From CAVZYN01 sp963779515 (lineage in GTDB: Bacteria; Pseudomonadota; Alphaproteobacteria; Rhizobiales; Hyphomicrobiaceae): a stretch of 64,000 bases of DNA. Location of the stretch: contig CAVZYN010000001.1 of assembly GCA_963779515.1 (NCBI GenBank), positions 930,001-994,000 on the forward strand. The letters are read 5' to 3'. A program made the translations under genes and the position numbers. The notes beneath the pieces are model-generated. The model was not told the DNA's origin, did no database searches, and worked only from the letters and a program-made list of their open reading frames with translations. The first letter of the stretch is position 1, and every line of letters begins with the position of its first letter. Positions 17,868 through 26,425 of the stretch are shown in pieces.

Positions 17868-18766
17868 CGACACCAATCCGCATCGCCACCGCCCAGTACC
17901 CCCTCGATCGGCTGCCAACGCTCGGCGGCTATCGCGACAAGGCCGCGCGCTGGGTTGCGGACGCTGTGGGGCAAGGCGCCGAGATCCTCGTTTTCCCTGA
18001 GTACGGCGCTATGGAATACGCTGGCGCATTCGGGGCCGATGTCGCCGCAGATCTCCAGGGATCGCTCGAGGCCGTGGCGCAGGCGCTGCCCGAAATGGAT
18101 GCCGCACACGCCGAACTCGCCCGCCGGCACAGCGTCACGATTGTTCCCCCGAGCGGCCCCCGCCGCCGCGCCGGCGGCCACGTCGTCAACGCGGCCCGCA
18201 TCTTTGCGCCCGGTGGCGCGCAAGGCACGCAGGTCAAGCAGATCATGACACCGTTCGAAGTGCGTTGGGGCGTCAATCCCGGCAAGACGCTTCGGCTATT
18301 CGAAACGCCGCGCGCCAAAATTGGCATTGCCATCTGCTACGACAGCGAATTCCCACTGCTCGTGCGCGCGCTCGCCGAGGCCGGCGCCGAATTGATCCTG
18401 ATTCCGTCCTGCACCGAGCTCGTCTCGGGCGCCAACCGCATCCGCACCGCGGCCCTTGCCCGCGCCCTTGAAAACACCTGCGCCACCGTCACATCGCCAA
18501 CGGTTGGCGACGCCGCCTGGTCCCCCGCCGTCGATCGCAACGCCGGCACCGCGGGCATCTACGTCCCCGCCGAGCACGGCCTCTCCGACACCGGCGCGCT
18601 CGCCGAGGGCACGCTCAACGCCCCCGGTTGGATCTACGGACAAGTCGATCTCGCCCATCTCCAGCGGCTGCGCTCCACCGGCGAAATGCGCAACACCACC
18701 GATTGGTCACGCCAGCCCGGCGTGACGCCGCTTGGCCCACTCGTGCAGCACGTCGATCTGCGCTGA
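17864..18766 (+). CDS. Carbon-nitrogen hydrolase (nitrilase superfamily amidase)
   Basis: The 300-residue enzyme has the complete nitrilase-superfamily triad: Glu46 in VFPEYGAMEY, Lys125 in VKQIMTPFE and Cys158 in ICYDSEFP. It should hydrolyse an amide or nitrile via a thioester in the cytoplasm. The start is a GTG overlapping the stop of the GNAT gene, and an alternative is not needed. In other bacteria a GNAT domain is fused to or coupled with this type of amidase, which fits the present triad. The particular substrate is unknown. No terminator-like hairpin is clear between the stop and the repeat at 18850. Confidence 0.92.
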   Translation: MTTPIRIATAQYPLDRLPTLGGYRDKAARWVADAVGQGAEILVFPEYGAMEYAGAFGADVAADLQGSLEAVAQALPEMDAAHAELARRHSVTIVPPSGPRRRAGGHVVNAARIFAPGGAQGTQVKQIMTPFEVRWGVNPGKTLRLFETPRAKIGIAICYDSEFPLLVRALAEAGAELILIPSCTELVSGANRIRTAALARALENTCATVTSPTVGDAAWSPAVDRNAGTAGIYVPAEHGLSDTGALAEGTLNAPGWIYGQVDLAHLQRLRSTGEMRNTTDWSRQPGVTPLGPLVQHVDLR

Positions 18767-18850
18767 AGTTCTCTTTCAATCCGCGCCTGGGAGAGGATGT
18801 CATGGCCAGCGCGGCCTGGCCGGGAGGCATCGCTTCACTTGAGAACAAGG

Positions 18851-18899
18851 CCCTCATCCGCCCTTCGGGCACCTTCTCCCAATGGGAGAGGGAAGAAAC
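18851..18899 (+). repeat. Palindromic repeat, family A, single unit
   Basis: It reads ccctcatccgcccttcgggc then accttctcccaatgggagag. It is the reverse orientation of the unit at 6267 and ends just before the SIMPL gene stop. Confidence 0.8.
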
Positions 18900-18905
18900 T
18901 CAGAC

Positions 18906-19640
18906 CTACTTCAGCGCCCACATCACGTGCACTTGGACCTCGAGTTTCTGCGATCCGGGCTCCACCGGCACCGCCTCCGCCTGCATCATGCGCGCGCCCA
19001 CATAGGCCCGCGGACTGCCGCCGCCCATCACCTGCTCCGAGATCGTCAGCACGTTACCGAGCGCCGCGCCCGCAGCCTGCGCGTAGAGTTCTGCTCTCCG
19101 CCGCGCGTTCGCCATCGCCTGCTTGCGCGCCTCATCTTTCAGCATCTCGGCATTCGAGACCTCGAAGCTGATGCCGCCCATCTGGTTGGCGCCGAGCGTG
19201 ATCGACTGATCCAGCACCTCGCCGAATTTCTTGATGTCGCGTGCCATGATCCGCACCTGATTGACCACCCGATAGCCGATCACGCTTGGTGGCTTGCCAT
19301 CGCGCGGATTGTTGTAGCGCGGCTCGACGTTGATCGCCGTCGTCTGGATATCCTTCGCCGCGATGCCTGCCGTCTTCAACCCTTCGACCAACTTGGTCAT
19401 CGACGCCGTGTTCTTCGTCATCGCTTCGCGCGCCGTATCGCCGTCGGTCGCAATGCCGGTCGAGATCACCGCGTGATCGGGATCCGCCGCAACGCTCCCC
19501 GTCGCCGATACCGTCACCGATCGCTCGAACTCTTTCTTCGGATCATTCGCCATCGCGGGCTCCATCGACGCGCTGAGGAGAGAAATAGTTGCAACGCCAA
19601 GAGCGACCAGCCCCCGCCTGCTAATTCGACTAGACGTCAT
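18906..19640 (-). CDS. SIMPL-domain (DUF541) exported protein
   Basis: This 244-residue protein begins MTSSRISRRGLVALGVATIS, an exported N-terminus with two Arg before the hydrophobic core, ending near PAMAND. The mature part is a SIMPL/DUF541 domain: VTVSATGSVAADPDHAVIS at its start, then YRVVNQVRIMARDIKKFGEV and ARKQAMANARRRAELYAQAAG. These are the BP26/OMP28-like family blocks. Periplasmic SIMPL proteins have been linked to stress and envelope functions, but there is no agreed activity. The ATG at 19640 has AGGAG eight bases upstream and is preferred to the one six codons earlier. Confidence 0.88.
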   Translation of the reverse strand: MTSSRISRRGLVALGVATISLLSASMEPAMANDPKKEFERSVTVSATGSVAADPDHAVISTGIATDGDTAREAMTKNTASMTKLVEGLKTAGIAAKDIQTTAINVEPRYNNPRDGKPPSVIGYRVVNQVRIMARDIKKFGEVLDQSITLGANQMGGISFEVSNAEMLKDEARKQAMANARRRAELYAQAAGAALGNVLTISEQVMGGGSPRAYVGARMMQAEAVPVEPGSQKLEVQVHVMWALK

Positions 19641-19723
19641 CGCATCAGCTCCTGCCATACGAGCTCCATTTTGCCGACCATACCCTGATTTTTGCGGCGA
19701 TTTGAGGTTCGTCGCCGGCCCGC

Positions 19724-19808
19724 CTCACCCTGAGCCTTGTCGAAGGGCGAACGTCCGAGCTGTTCGGTACTCGGGCCGCCTATTGTTCGACAGGCTCACT
19801 ATGAGGCG
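19724..19808. repeat. Dispersed repeat pair, family D
   Basis: Arms cctcaccctgagccttgtcg (from 19724) and gttcgacaggctcactatga (from 19784) face each other around a 30-base centre. They match the unit at 12108-12137. Confidence 0.6.
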
Positions 19809-19877
19809 GGTCGTGCGGAAACAATTCAATTCCCAGACCCGGGGTGCTATAGGGGCTCGCCCGCTTCGAAAGCGGCG

Positions 19878-19953
19878 GGGCCCGTAGCTCAACGGTTAGA
19901 GCTGGCGGCTCATAACCGCCTGGTTCCCGGTTCAAATCCGGGCGGGCCCACCA
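19878..19953 (+). tRNA. tRNA with CAT anticodon, probably tRNA-Ile2 (lysidine type)
   Basis: A complete 76-base cloverleaf including an encoded CCA. The acceptor stem is GGGCCCG/CGGGCCC with discriminator A. The anticodon arm is GGCGG-CTCATAA-CCGCC and the T arm CCGGG-TTCAAAT-CCGGG. CAT would be Met or, after lysidine modification by TilS, Ile for AUA codons. The GCGGCTCATAACCGC arm and GC-rich acceptor resemble ileX-type tRNAs more than elongator Met, but a covariance search should decide. Confidence 0.93.
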
Positions 19954-20073
19954 TTCGCGGTTTTTGCGTGCCGATCCCTTACCGGCTGCCGCCGTGTCGC
20001 TATACGACCGCTGGAGACGGCAAACTTGCCTTTAGAAAAACGACGTGGCAGGAACCGGCGAGTTCAAGCAGAC

Positions 20074-20382
20074 ATGGCCCGCAACATGAACACCCTCATC
20101 CTGGCTGCATTCGTTTTTGGCTTGGTGCTGCTCGCCTACCTGCTCATCTATCCGCGCGTCGTGCAGGGCGATTTCGTTCGGCTTCTTTGGGCCGATGTGG
20201 TGTTGTCGATCTTTTCACTCGCAGTCGTGGGCACAACATTCTGGAACTCAGGGACGACCTTCAGTTTCGGGCTGTTCGAAACGAATTGGTTGGCGGCGAC
20301 GCTCCTGCTCTTTGTAATATTCGAGAGCTATTTCTTTCCCCGCTACTGCCGCCAGTTCGGCATTAAACCGTTTGGCGACTGA
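20074..20382 (+). CDS. Small membrane protein, unknown
   Basis: A 102-residue protein starting MARNMNTLILAAFVFGLVLL. Three hydrophobic segments are visible: residues about 6-25, WADVVLSIFSLAVVGTTFW, and WLAATLLLFVIFESYFF. It ends CRQFGIKPFGD. Nothing identifies a family. An alternative start lies four codons in (MNTLIL). It stands alone after the tRNA. Confidence 0.65.
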   Translation: MARNMNTLILAAFVFGLVLLAYLLIYPRVVQGDFVRLLWADVVLSIFSLAVVGTTFWNSGTTFSFGLFETNWLAATLLLFVIFESYFFPRYCRQFGIKPFGD

Positions 20383-20460
20383 CCGATCGATCTTTGGGCA
20401 AGCTAATCCGCGAGGCCGAGCACTCGACCTCGCGTTCAGGATCTCGCTCTCGACCGCTCT

Positions 20461-20634
20461 TCATGCCGGCTTGGTCGTGAGCTTCATCTCGTCGAACACT
20501 TCGTCCTGCAGCATCTGCGCGGTATCGCGCGCTTGGCCTTCGGTCTGAAATTTGATCGCCTTGGCAACGTCGGCGTCGAAATTTCCGCCACCGATCCAAA
20601 ACGTCCCGTCGTCCTGGTCAACGATTACAAACAT
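20461..20634 (-). CDS. 57-residue hypothetical protein
   Basis: This short frame starts MFVIVDQDDGTFWIGGGNFD and ends FDEMKLTTKPA. A very good ribosome-binding site (AGGAGG, seven bases before the ATG) and an acidic, ordinary composition argue for a real gene. No family is recognised. It sits between the small membrane protein and the ABC transporter ATPase gene and could be read from the transporter promoter. Confidence 0.65.
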   Translation of the reverse strand: MFVIVDQDDGTFWIGGGNFDADVAKAIKFQTEGQARDTAQMLQDEVFDEMKLTTKPA

Positions 20635-20756
20635 GCGCGCCTCCTCCTGATTCGGCTCTCATTATCGCTGCCCTTGTCGTCAAAATCTTGGGCAATCTTG
20701 AGACGTCGCTGCGCCCGTCCACTGCGCCAATCCGATCAATGACTTGTTCCAGCACT

Positions 20757-21764
20757 TTAGGCCCCAACCTTTGCCGCCACCGTCGCCTCCGTCCGAAAAC
20801 ACCGCGCCATATGCGCCGCGGACAGTGCGACAGGGGACGGCACTGACACCCGGCACGCGTCGGTCACCAGACTGCACCTCGGCGCGAACGCGCAGCCTGG
20901 TGGCAAGTTGGCCAAATCTGGTGGTGAACCCTTGATGGTCGGCAACCGCTTGCCGCTGAGCCGCCCGCCATGCGCGCGTGTCGATAACAGCCCAATCGTA
21001 TAGGGATGCCGCGGCGACCGGATCACGTCGCGCACCGGCCCGATTTCGACAATGCGCCCCGCGTACATCACCGCGATTCGATCCGCCACCTCGACGCCGA
21101 CGCCGATATCGTGCGTGACGAAAATCATCGACAGCCCGAGCTCGCGCTGCAGCTCCCTGAGCAGCAGCAAAATCTGCACCTGTACGGTCGCGTCCAACGC
21201 CGTGGTTGGCTCGTCGGCCAATAAAATCTTCGGCCGGCATGCCAGCGACAACGCGATCATCGCCCGTTGTCGCATGCCGCCCGACATCTCATGCGGAAAC
21301 GCCGCAAGCCGCCGTTCGGGGCTCGGGATACGCACGCGTTCGAACAATTCGAGTGCCCGCTTTTGTGCGTCGGCCGCGCTGACCGGTTCGTGCTTACGGA
21401 TCGCCTCGGTGATTTGATCGCCGACCGTATAGACCGGATCGAGCGCCAGCATCGGCTCCTGAAACACCATCGACACTGTCTTGCCGCGAAAATCTGCGAG
21501 CGCCTCGCCCTCGAGTTTCAAAACATCGACGCCATCGACACCGACGCGGCCCTCGATCTTTGTCTTCTTCTCGTTGTGCAGCCGCAAAATCGTGCGCAGC
21601 GTCACGCTCTTGCCCGACCCGGATTCGCCCAACAACGCCACCACCTCGCCGCGCTTCAGCGAAAGATCGACGCTATCGACGGCGCGCACGGGTTTGGCGC
21701 CGCCGGTGAATGTCACGCTCAGGTTCTCGATCTTCAGGATCGCGTCATTGACGGGCGTGCTCAT
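20757..21764 (-). CDS. Peptide ABC transporter ATP-binding protein, DppD/OppD type
   Basis: The 335-residue ATPase has Walker A GESGSGKSVT, Q-loop MVFQEPMLALDPV, signature MSGGMRQR and Walker B ILLADEPTTALD, followed by the switch His in VTHDIG. The C-terminus GCAFAPRCSLVTDACRVSVP is the oligopeptide-type extension with Cys residues that bind an Fe-S cluster in Dpp/Opp ATPases. Its ATG overlaps the stop of the DppF-type gene by four bases. It is the last gene of a five-gene operon (binding protein, two permeases, two ATPases), all on the minus strand. Confidence 0.95.
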   Translation of the reverse strand: MSTPVNDAILKIENLSVTFTGGAKPVRAVDSVDLSLKRGEVVALLGESGSGKSVTLRTILRLHNEKKTKIEGRVGVDGVDVLKLEGEALADFRGKTVSMVFQEPMLALDPVYTVGDQITEAIRKHEPVSAADAQKRALELFERVRIPSPERRLAAFPHEMSGGMRQRAMIALSLACRPKILLADEPTTALDATVQVQILLLLRELQRELGLSMIFVTHDIGVGVEVADRIAVMYAGRIVEIGPVRDVIRSPRHPYTIGLLSTRAHGGRLSGKRLPTIKGSPPDLANLPPGCAFAPRCSLVTDACRVSVPSPVALSAAHMARCFRTEATVAAKVGA

Positions 21765-22780
21765 GCGGCCGCTCCATCCGCCTTGGCATGCCCCGAGCCC
21801 GCCGCCGCCATCAGACACGCCACCTGATGCCCTGCACCCGCGTTGACGAGCACCGGCACCGTGGTGCCGCAGACCGGCTCTGCGTGTACGCAACGCGTAT
21901 GAAACCGGCAGCCCGGTGGCGGATTGATCGGATTGGGCGGATCGCCCGACAGCGGCGCCTTGTCCGTGCGCCGATCCGGGTCCATCGACAGCAACGACCC
22001 AAGCAGCGCCGTCGTGTAGGGATGCCGGCTACCTGTATAGAGAGCTTCGGTCGGCCCGATCTCGGCGACCCGCCCGAGATACATGACGAGCACGCGCGTT
22101 GCCATGAAGCGCACGACCTCGAGATCGTGGCTGATGAAGATGTAGGTGAGGCCAAACTCGTCCTTTAGATCCAGCAGCAGATTGAGCACCTGCGCTTCCA
22201 CGGATTTGTCGAGCGCGGAGACGGCTTCATCAAGGATCAGAATGCGCGGATTGAGCGCGAGCGCGCGCGCAATGTTGACGCGCTGACGTTGCCCGCCGGA
22301 AAGCTCGTGCGGATAGCGGCCAGCAAATCGCACCGGGTCGAGCCCGACCCGATCCAGCAGCCCGCGCGCGCGCCGCACCGCTTGGTCGCGGCTGACGCCG
22401 TGCACCGTCGGACCGAAACTGACGGAATCCTCCACCGTCAGCCGCGGATTGAGCGAGGCGTAACTGTCCTGAAACACCATCTGCACCTGGCGCAGGAACT
22501 CCTTCAGCGGCAGCTCCGCGCTACCGACCGTCCTGCCGCCAAATCGCACCGTGCCACTGGTCGGATTGATCAGATGCATCAACAGCCGCGCTGTCGTCGA
22601 CTTGCCGCAGCCCGACTCACCAACGATGCCGAGCGTCTCACCCTCATTCACCGAAAACGTCACGCCATCGACCGCCCGCACCGTCGCCGTTGCGCGCCCG
22701 AAAAGGCCTGACTTGATCGGGAAATGCTTCACGAGATCGACGACTTCGAGCAGCGTTGGAGTTTTTGCCGGTCCCGTCAT
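21761..22780 (-). CDS. Peptide ABC transporter ATP-binding protein, DppF/OppF type
   Basis: The 339-residue ATPase opens MTGPAKTPTLLEVVDLVKHF and contains the DppF-type PIKSGLFGRATATVRAVDGV. Walker A is GESGCGKSTT, the Q-loop MVFQDSYASLNPR, the signature LSGGQRQRVNIARAL and Walker B ILILDEAVSALD, with the switch His in FISHDLE. The C-terminal block RCVHAEPVCGT carries the conserved Cys residues. It starts four bases after the stop of the DppC-type gene. With the DppD-type protein it forms the heterodimeric motor of the transporter. Confidence 0.95.
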   Translation of the reverse strand: MTGPAKTPTLLEVVDLVKHFPIKSGLFGRATATVRAVDGVTFSVNEGETLGIVGESGCGKSTTARLLMHLINPTSGTVRFGGRTVGSAELPLKEFLRQVQMVFQDSYASLNPRLTVEDSVSFGPTVHGVSRDQAVRRARGLLDRVGLDPVRFAGRYPHELSGGQRQRVNIARALALNPRILILDEAVSALDKSVEAQVLNLLLDLKDEFGLTYIFISHDLEVVRFMATRVLVMYLGRVAEIGPTEALYTGSRHPYTTALLGSLLSMDPDRRTDKAPLSGDPPNPINPPPGCRFHTRCVHAEPVCGTTVPVLVNAGAGHQVACLMAAAGSGHAKADGAAA

Positions 22781-22784
22781 CGCA

Positions 22785-23669
22785 TCACGCCTTGATATCC
22801 ATCGCCGACCGCAACCCGTCCGTCAGCAAGTTGAACGCGATCGAGGTGATGAAGATCATCACGCCCGGCAGCGCGCACAGCAAAGGTTGCGTATAAATCG
22901 CAGTTCGCAGCGTGTTCAGCATCAAGCCCCACTCAGGTTCCGGCGGTTTCACACCGAGGCCGAGGAACGATAGACCCGACGCCAGGATCATCGACACCGC
23001 GATCAGGCTCATGGCGTAAACGAAGATCGGCCCCAGCACATTGCCGAGCACCTGCGTGCGCACGATGCGGAAACTGCCCGCCCCGCTAGCCCGCGCCGCT
23101 TCCACGTAGTCGCGTGTCCTAACGCTGGTCGTCACGCTTTCCGCGACCCGCGCGATCGGCGGGATGAACACCACCGTCAAGGAGATGAGCCCATTCGCGA
23201 TCCCGGCGCCGAGCGCGCCGGAGAGCGCGATCGCCAGCAACACTGAAGGGAAGGCAAAAAACACGTCGATCGTGCGCATCAAAATCGTGTTGACCCAGCC
23301 GCCGACATAGCCCGCCGTGATGCCGATCGCCGACCCCACCAGCAACGCAATGAACACCGGCGTCACGCCCATGAACAGCGACAGCCGCGCGCCGTACATC
23401 AAGCGGCTCAGCATGTCGCGACCGAGTTCGTCGCTCCCAAGCGGATAGCCCTCCGTTCCCGGCGGGCGCAGGCGCCGCAGCGTCATGCCCTTGTAGGGAT
23501 CCTGCGGCACGAGGTAGGGCGCGAAGATCGCTATCAGAATGAGAGCGAGCACCACGAGGCCCGCGCAAACCGCGACCGGATCACGCCGGAAACGCCGCCA
23601 CACCGTCGCCCAATAGCCGGGCGATCGCGTGATGGGTTCCAGCACCTTGGCATCCATGGCTTGCAGCAT
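22785..23669 (-). CDS. Peptide ABC transporter permease, DppC type
   Basis: The 294-residue inner membrane protein has a cytoplasmic N-terminus and six predicted helices. PGTEGYPLGSDELGRDMLSR is the signature of DppC/OppC permeases, as is the EAA loop ARDYVEAARASGAGSFRI-like stretch (TRDYVEAARASG). It ends RSAMDIKA. The DppB gene ends two bases upstream of its start, so the two are coupled. An internal ATG (MDAKVLEP) four codons in is an alternative start. Confidence 0.95.
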   Translation of the reverse strand: MLQAMDAKVLEPITRSPGYWATVWRRFRRDPVAVCAGLVVLALILIAIFAPYLVPQDPYKGMTLRRLRPPGTEGYPLGSDELGRDMLSRLMYGARLSLFMGVTPVFIALLVGSAIGITAGYVGGWVNTILMRTIDVFFAFPSVLLAIALSGALGAGIANGLISLTVVFIPPIARVAESVTTSVRTRDYVEAARASGAGSFRIVRTQVLGNVLGPIFVYAMSLIAVSMILASGLSFLGLGVKPPEPEWGLMLNTLRTAIYTQPLLCALPGVMIFITSIAFNLLTDGLRSAMDIKA

Positions 23670-23671
23670 GA

Positions 23672-24646
23672 TCAGGCTCGCTGGATACGAGGATCGAGCG
23701 CCGTCTGCAGCACGTCGACGGCCAAGTTCAACAATACGAAGAACATCGCAAGCACCAGAATCGTCCCCTGCAGCACCGGCAGATCGCGCTGGAAGATCGC
23801 GTCATTGAGCAGCAACCCCGTACCTGGCCACGAGAACACCGTCTCGATCAGGATCGATCCGCCAAGCAGGTATCCCAGCTGGATTCCCATCACCGCCAGC
23901 GCCGTCGGCGCCGCGTTCTTCACCACATGCTTGAAGATCCCGAAATCGCCGAGCCCTTTGGCCCTGAGCCCCGCGATGAATTCCTGGCTCAGGATCTCAG
24001 CCACCAGCGCCCGCACCGTCCGCGCGATGATGCCCATCGGGATCACAGACATCGTGATCGCGGGTAGGATCATGTGGCGCACGTGTTCCCAGTTCCACTT
24101 CCAGGCTTCCGACCCTCCGGGCCCCGCCCCAGTCGGCGGCAGCCAGCCGAGGGTCGCGGCGAAGATGATCACCAGCACCATGCCCAACCAATAGTGGGGG
24201 ATTGAAACGCCAATCACCGAAATGAACGACGCAAGCTTATCGACCCACGTGTCGCGAAAATATCCAGCGACAAATCCGAACAACGATCCCAACACGAATC
24301 CGATCGTGGTGGCCAGCGCCGCCAGCATCAGCGTATTCGACACCGCTTTCGCAACCTCCAGCACGACGGGCCGCGTCGTGCGGATCGACGTGCCAAGATC
24401 GCCCTGCAGCGCGCGGCCGAGCCACTTGAAGAACTGCTCATGATAGGGCCGGTCGAAACCATAAAGCACCATCAGCTGTTGCTTCAAGTTCTCGGACGCA
24501 TCCGGCGGCAGGATCGACACCAGCGGATCGCCCGGCGCCAGATGCACGAGTGCGAAGCACACAATCGCCACCCCGAGCATGATCGGTAGCGTATAGAGGA
24601 TGCGTTTTGCGATGAAGATCAGCACGTGCGTGTTGCCGCCGCTCAA
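23672..24646 (-). CDS. Peptide ABC transporter permease, DppB type
   Basis: The 324-residue permease has the DppB/OppB N-terminal helix (LIFIAKRILYTLPIMLGVAI), then LAPGDPL, the family block before the periplasmic domain. Its EAA loop is EFIAGLRAKGLGDFGIFKHV. It ends LQTALDPRIQRA, the classical DppB terminus. The frame opens MSGGNTH but a GTG seven codons further (VLIFIAKRIL, 24625) gives the more usual length. Start choice is therefore uncertain. It lies 48 bases after the binding-protein gene. Confidence 0.95.
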   Translation of the reverse strand: MSGGNTHVLIFIAKRILYTLPIMLGVAIVCFALVHLAPGDPLVSILPPDASENLKQQLMVLYGFDRPYHEQFFKWLGRALQGDLGTSIRTTRPVVLEVAKAVSNTLMLAALATTIGFVLGSLFGFVAGYFRDTWVDKLASFISVIGVSIPHYWLGMVLVIIFAATLGWLPPTGAGPGGSEAWKWNWEHVRHMILPAITMSVIPMGIIARTVRALVAEILSQEFIAGLRAKGLGDFGIFKHVVKNAAPTALAVMGIQLGYLLGGSILIETVFSWPGTGLLLNDAIFQRDLPVLQGTILVLAMFFVLLNLAVDVLQTALDPRIQRA

Positions 24647-24694
24647 AAAGAGGGGCGGTTGCCCGCCCCTGCCACAATTCTCAGCCGGACACCC

Positions 24695-26314
24695 TCAAGA
24701 CACCGAGACAGGCGCCAGATCCTGGAACCAGTTCTGCGCCTGGACGAAGCCCTGCACCTTGGCGCTCATCGCGCGCGGATTGACGTCGTGCGCGACGAAC
24801 AGGAACAGCGCCTCATTCACGAAGGTCTCATGCGCCTTCTGAATCAGCGCCAACTGGGCTGCCGGATCGAACGTGGTGCGGATCGTATCGAAGATTTTGT
24901 CGAGCTCCGGATTGGCGAAATAGCCCCAGTTCGTGCCTTTCGGCGCGACCAAGCGTGAATCGAGGTGCCGGATCAAACAAGTGAATGGGTCCTGACTGAA
25001 GTAGGAGCTGTTGGTCGAGTGCGCGCCCCGCGATGCCGCATCCTTGGCACCCGCGCGCCACGACGACACCAGCGCATTCCATTCCATCACTTCGAAGCTG
25101 ACCTTGATACCGATCTCAGCCAAATTCTGCTGGATCAATTCGTTCATCTGCATAGGCTGCATCTGACCCGATCCCGACGGCGAAATGATCGCCTTGACCT
25201 CGAGCGGTTTGGCCTTCGAATACCCCGCCTCCACCATCAGCGCGGTCGCCGCCTTGAGATCGAACTTCACATCAAATGTCGGCTTGCCGAACCACGGCGA
25301 GTTCGTCGCCATCATGCCCTTGGCCGGCACCATCAGACCGCCGAGCAGCGCCAACATGCTCTCGCGATCGACCGCGAGGTTGGCTGCCTTGCGCACGCGG
25401 ATGTCGTTCCAAGGGCTGCCTTCAATCCGGCTGAAGTGCCACGTCCAATTGTGCGGATAGACGTTGGTCACGATTTTCATGCCGCGGGCCTTGAGTTGCG
25501 GCACGGTGTCCGGCGCGGGCGCCTCGATCCAGTCGACCTGCCCGCCGAGCAACGCCGCCGTCCGCGCGGTGGCCTCGGGCATCGGCAGCAGCACGACCCG
25601 CTCACTCTTCGGTACGCGCGATTTGTTCCAGTAGTCGGCATTGCGCACGAGTTCAGCGCGCTCACGCGGGATATACTTGTCGAGCTTGAAGGGACCCGTG
25701 CCCGAGGCGCGCGCCAGAAAACTGTCCCAGCTCTTGCCGGCCTCGTCCCACCGCTTCGGCGACGACATCAAGATCCAGGCAATGCCATAGGGAAAGAGTG
25801 CGTCTGGCGCTTCGGTCGTGATCTCAACCGTCATTGCATCGACCGCGCGATAGGCCCTGACACCAGGAATGCGCGTGCGCCCTTGCCCCGACTGGCGGGC
25901 ATCGAATTGCGGCGCATCCTTGTTCAGGATCTTATCCAGGTTCCAAACAACGGCGCTCGCATCGAAGGTTGACCCGTCGTGGAACTTCACACCGTCGCGC
26001 AGTTTAAAAATCCATTTCTTGGGATCGGCGCTGTCGGCCGCCCAACTCGTCGCCAAGCCCGGCAACAAACCGGTGGCCTTGTCCGCGCTGGAGAGATCCC
26101 AGAGCACGAGCGAGTCGAACAGGGTATAGCCGATAAACCGCATCCCTTCGGCGCCCTGATCGGTCTGCCCATTCGGCAATGGGACATCCGACGCAGTCAT
26201 GGCTATGCGGAGCGTGCCGGCCCCCTGCGCAAACGCCTGGGTCAGATCGACGCCGCTGGCGGCGAGTGCCGAGGCCGAACCGAGCAAGAGCTGGCGTCTG
26301 TCGAAAGTCATCAT
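24695..26314 (-). CDS. Peptide-type ABC transporter substrate-binding protein (family 5)
   Basis: The 539-residue protein has an export signal with a twin-Arg pair (MMTFDRRQLLLGSASALAAS, cleaved near AFAQGA). It shows the SBP family 5 layout: KWIFKLRDGVKFHDGSTFDA in the N-terminal lobe, then GTGPFKLDKYIPRERAEL and VRKAANLAVDRESML. Its end, AKVQGFVQAQNWFQDLAPVS, is nearly repeated in the paralogue at 28224. It delivers a ligand to the permease pair encoded downstream. The ligand may be a peptide, nickel chelate or other amide and cannot be told. The racemase gene is divergent 111 bases away. Confidence 0.93.
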   Translation of the reverse strand: MMTFDRRQLLLGSASALAASGVDLTQAFAQGAGTLRIAMTASDVPLPNGQTDQGAEGMRFIGYTLFDSLVLWDLSSADKATGLLPGLATSWAADSADPKKWIFKLRDGVKFHDGSTFDASAVVWNLDKILNKDAPQFDARQSGQGRTRIPGVRAYRAVDAMTVEITTEAPDALFPYGIAWILMSSPKRWDEAGKSWDSFLARASGTGPFKLDKYIPRERAELVRNADYWNKSRVPKSERVVLLPMPEATARTAALLGGQVDWIEAPAPDTVPQLKARGMKIVTNVYPHNWTWHFSRIEGSPWNDIRVRKAANLAVDRESMLALLGGLMVPAKGMMATNSPWFGKPTFDVKFDLKAATALMVEAGYSKAKPLEVKAIISPSGSGQMQPMQMNELIQQNLAEIGIKVSFEVMEWNALVSSWRAGAKDAASRGAHSTNSSYFSQDPFTCLIRHLDSRLVAPKGTNWGYFANPELDKIFDTIRTTFDPAAQLALIQKAHETFVNEALFLFVAHDVNPRAMSAKVQGFVQAQNWFQDLAPVSVS

Positions 26315-26425
26315 CGCGATCTATCCCTATCCCTGATCCGCCCATTAGAATGATGGCATCGGTCCTGGATTGTCCAGGGGCCTGGTTGCCTCCTCCGTGG
26401 ACAGCCAGCTCAAAGCGTGAGCACC

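Noticed and set aside
19878..19953. Initiator tRNA-fMet as the identity of the CAT tRNA
   Set aside because: The acceptor stem pairs fully at its first position (G with C), whereas initiator tRNAs have a mismatch there, and the anticodon stem lacks the three consecutive G:C pairs.
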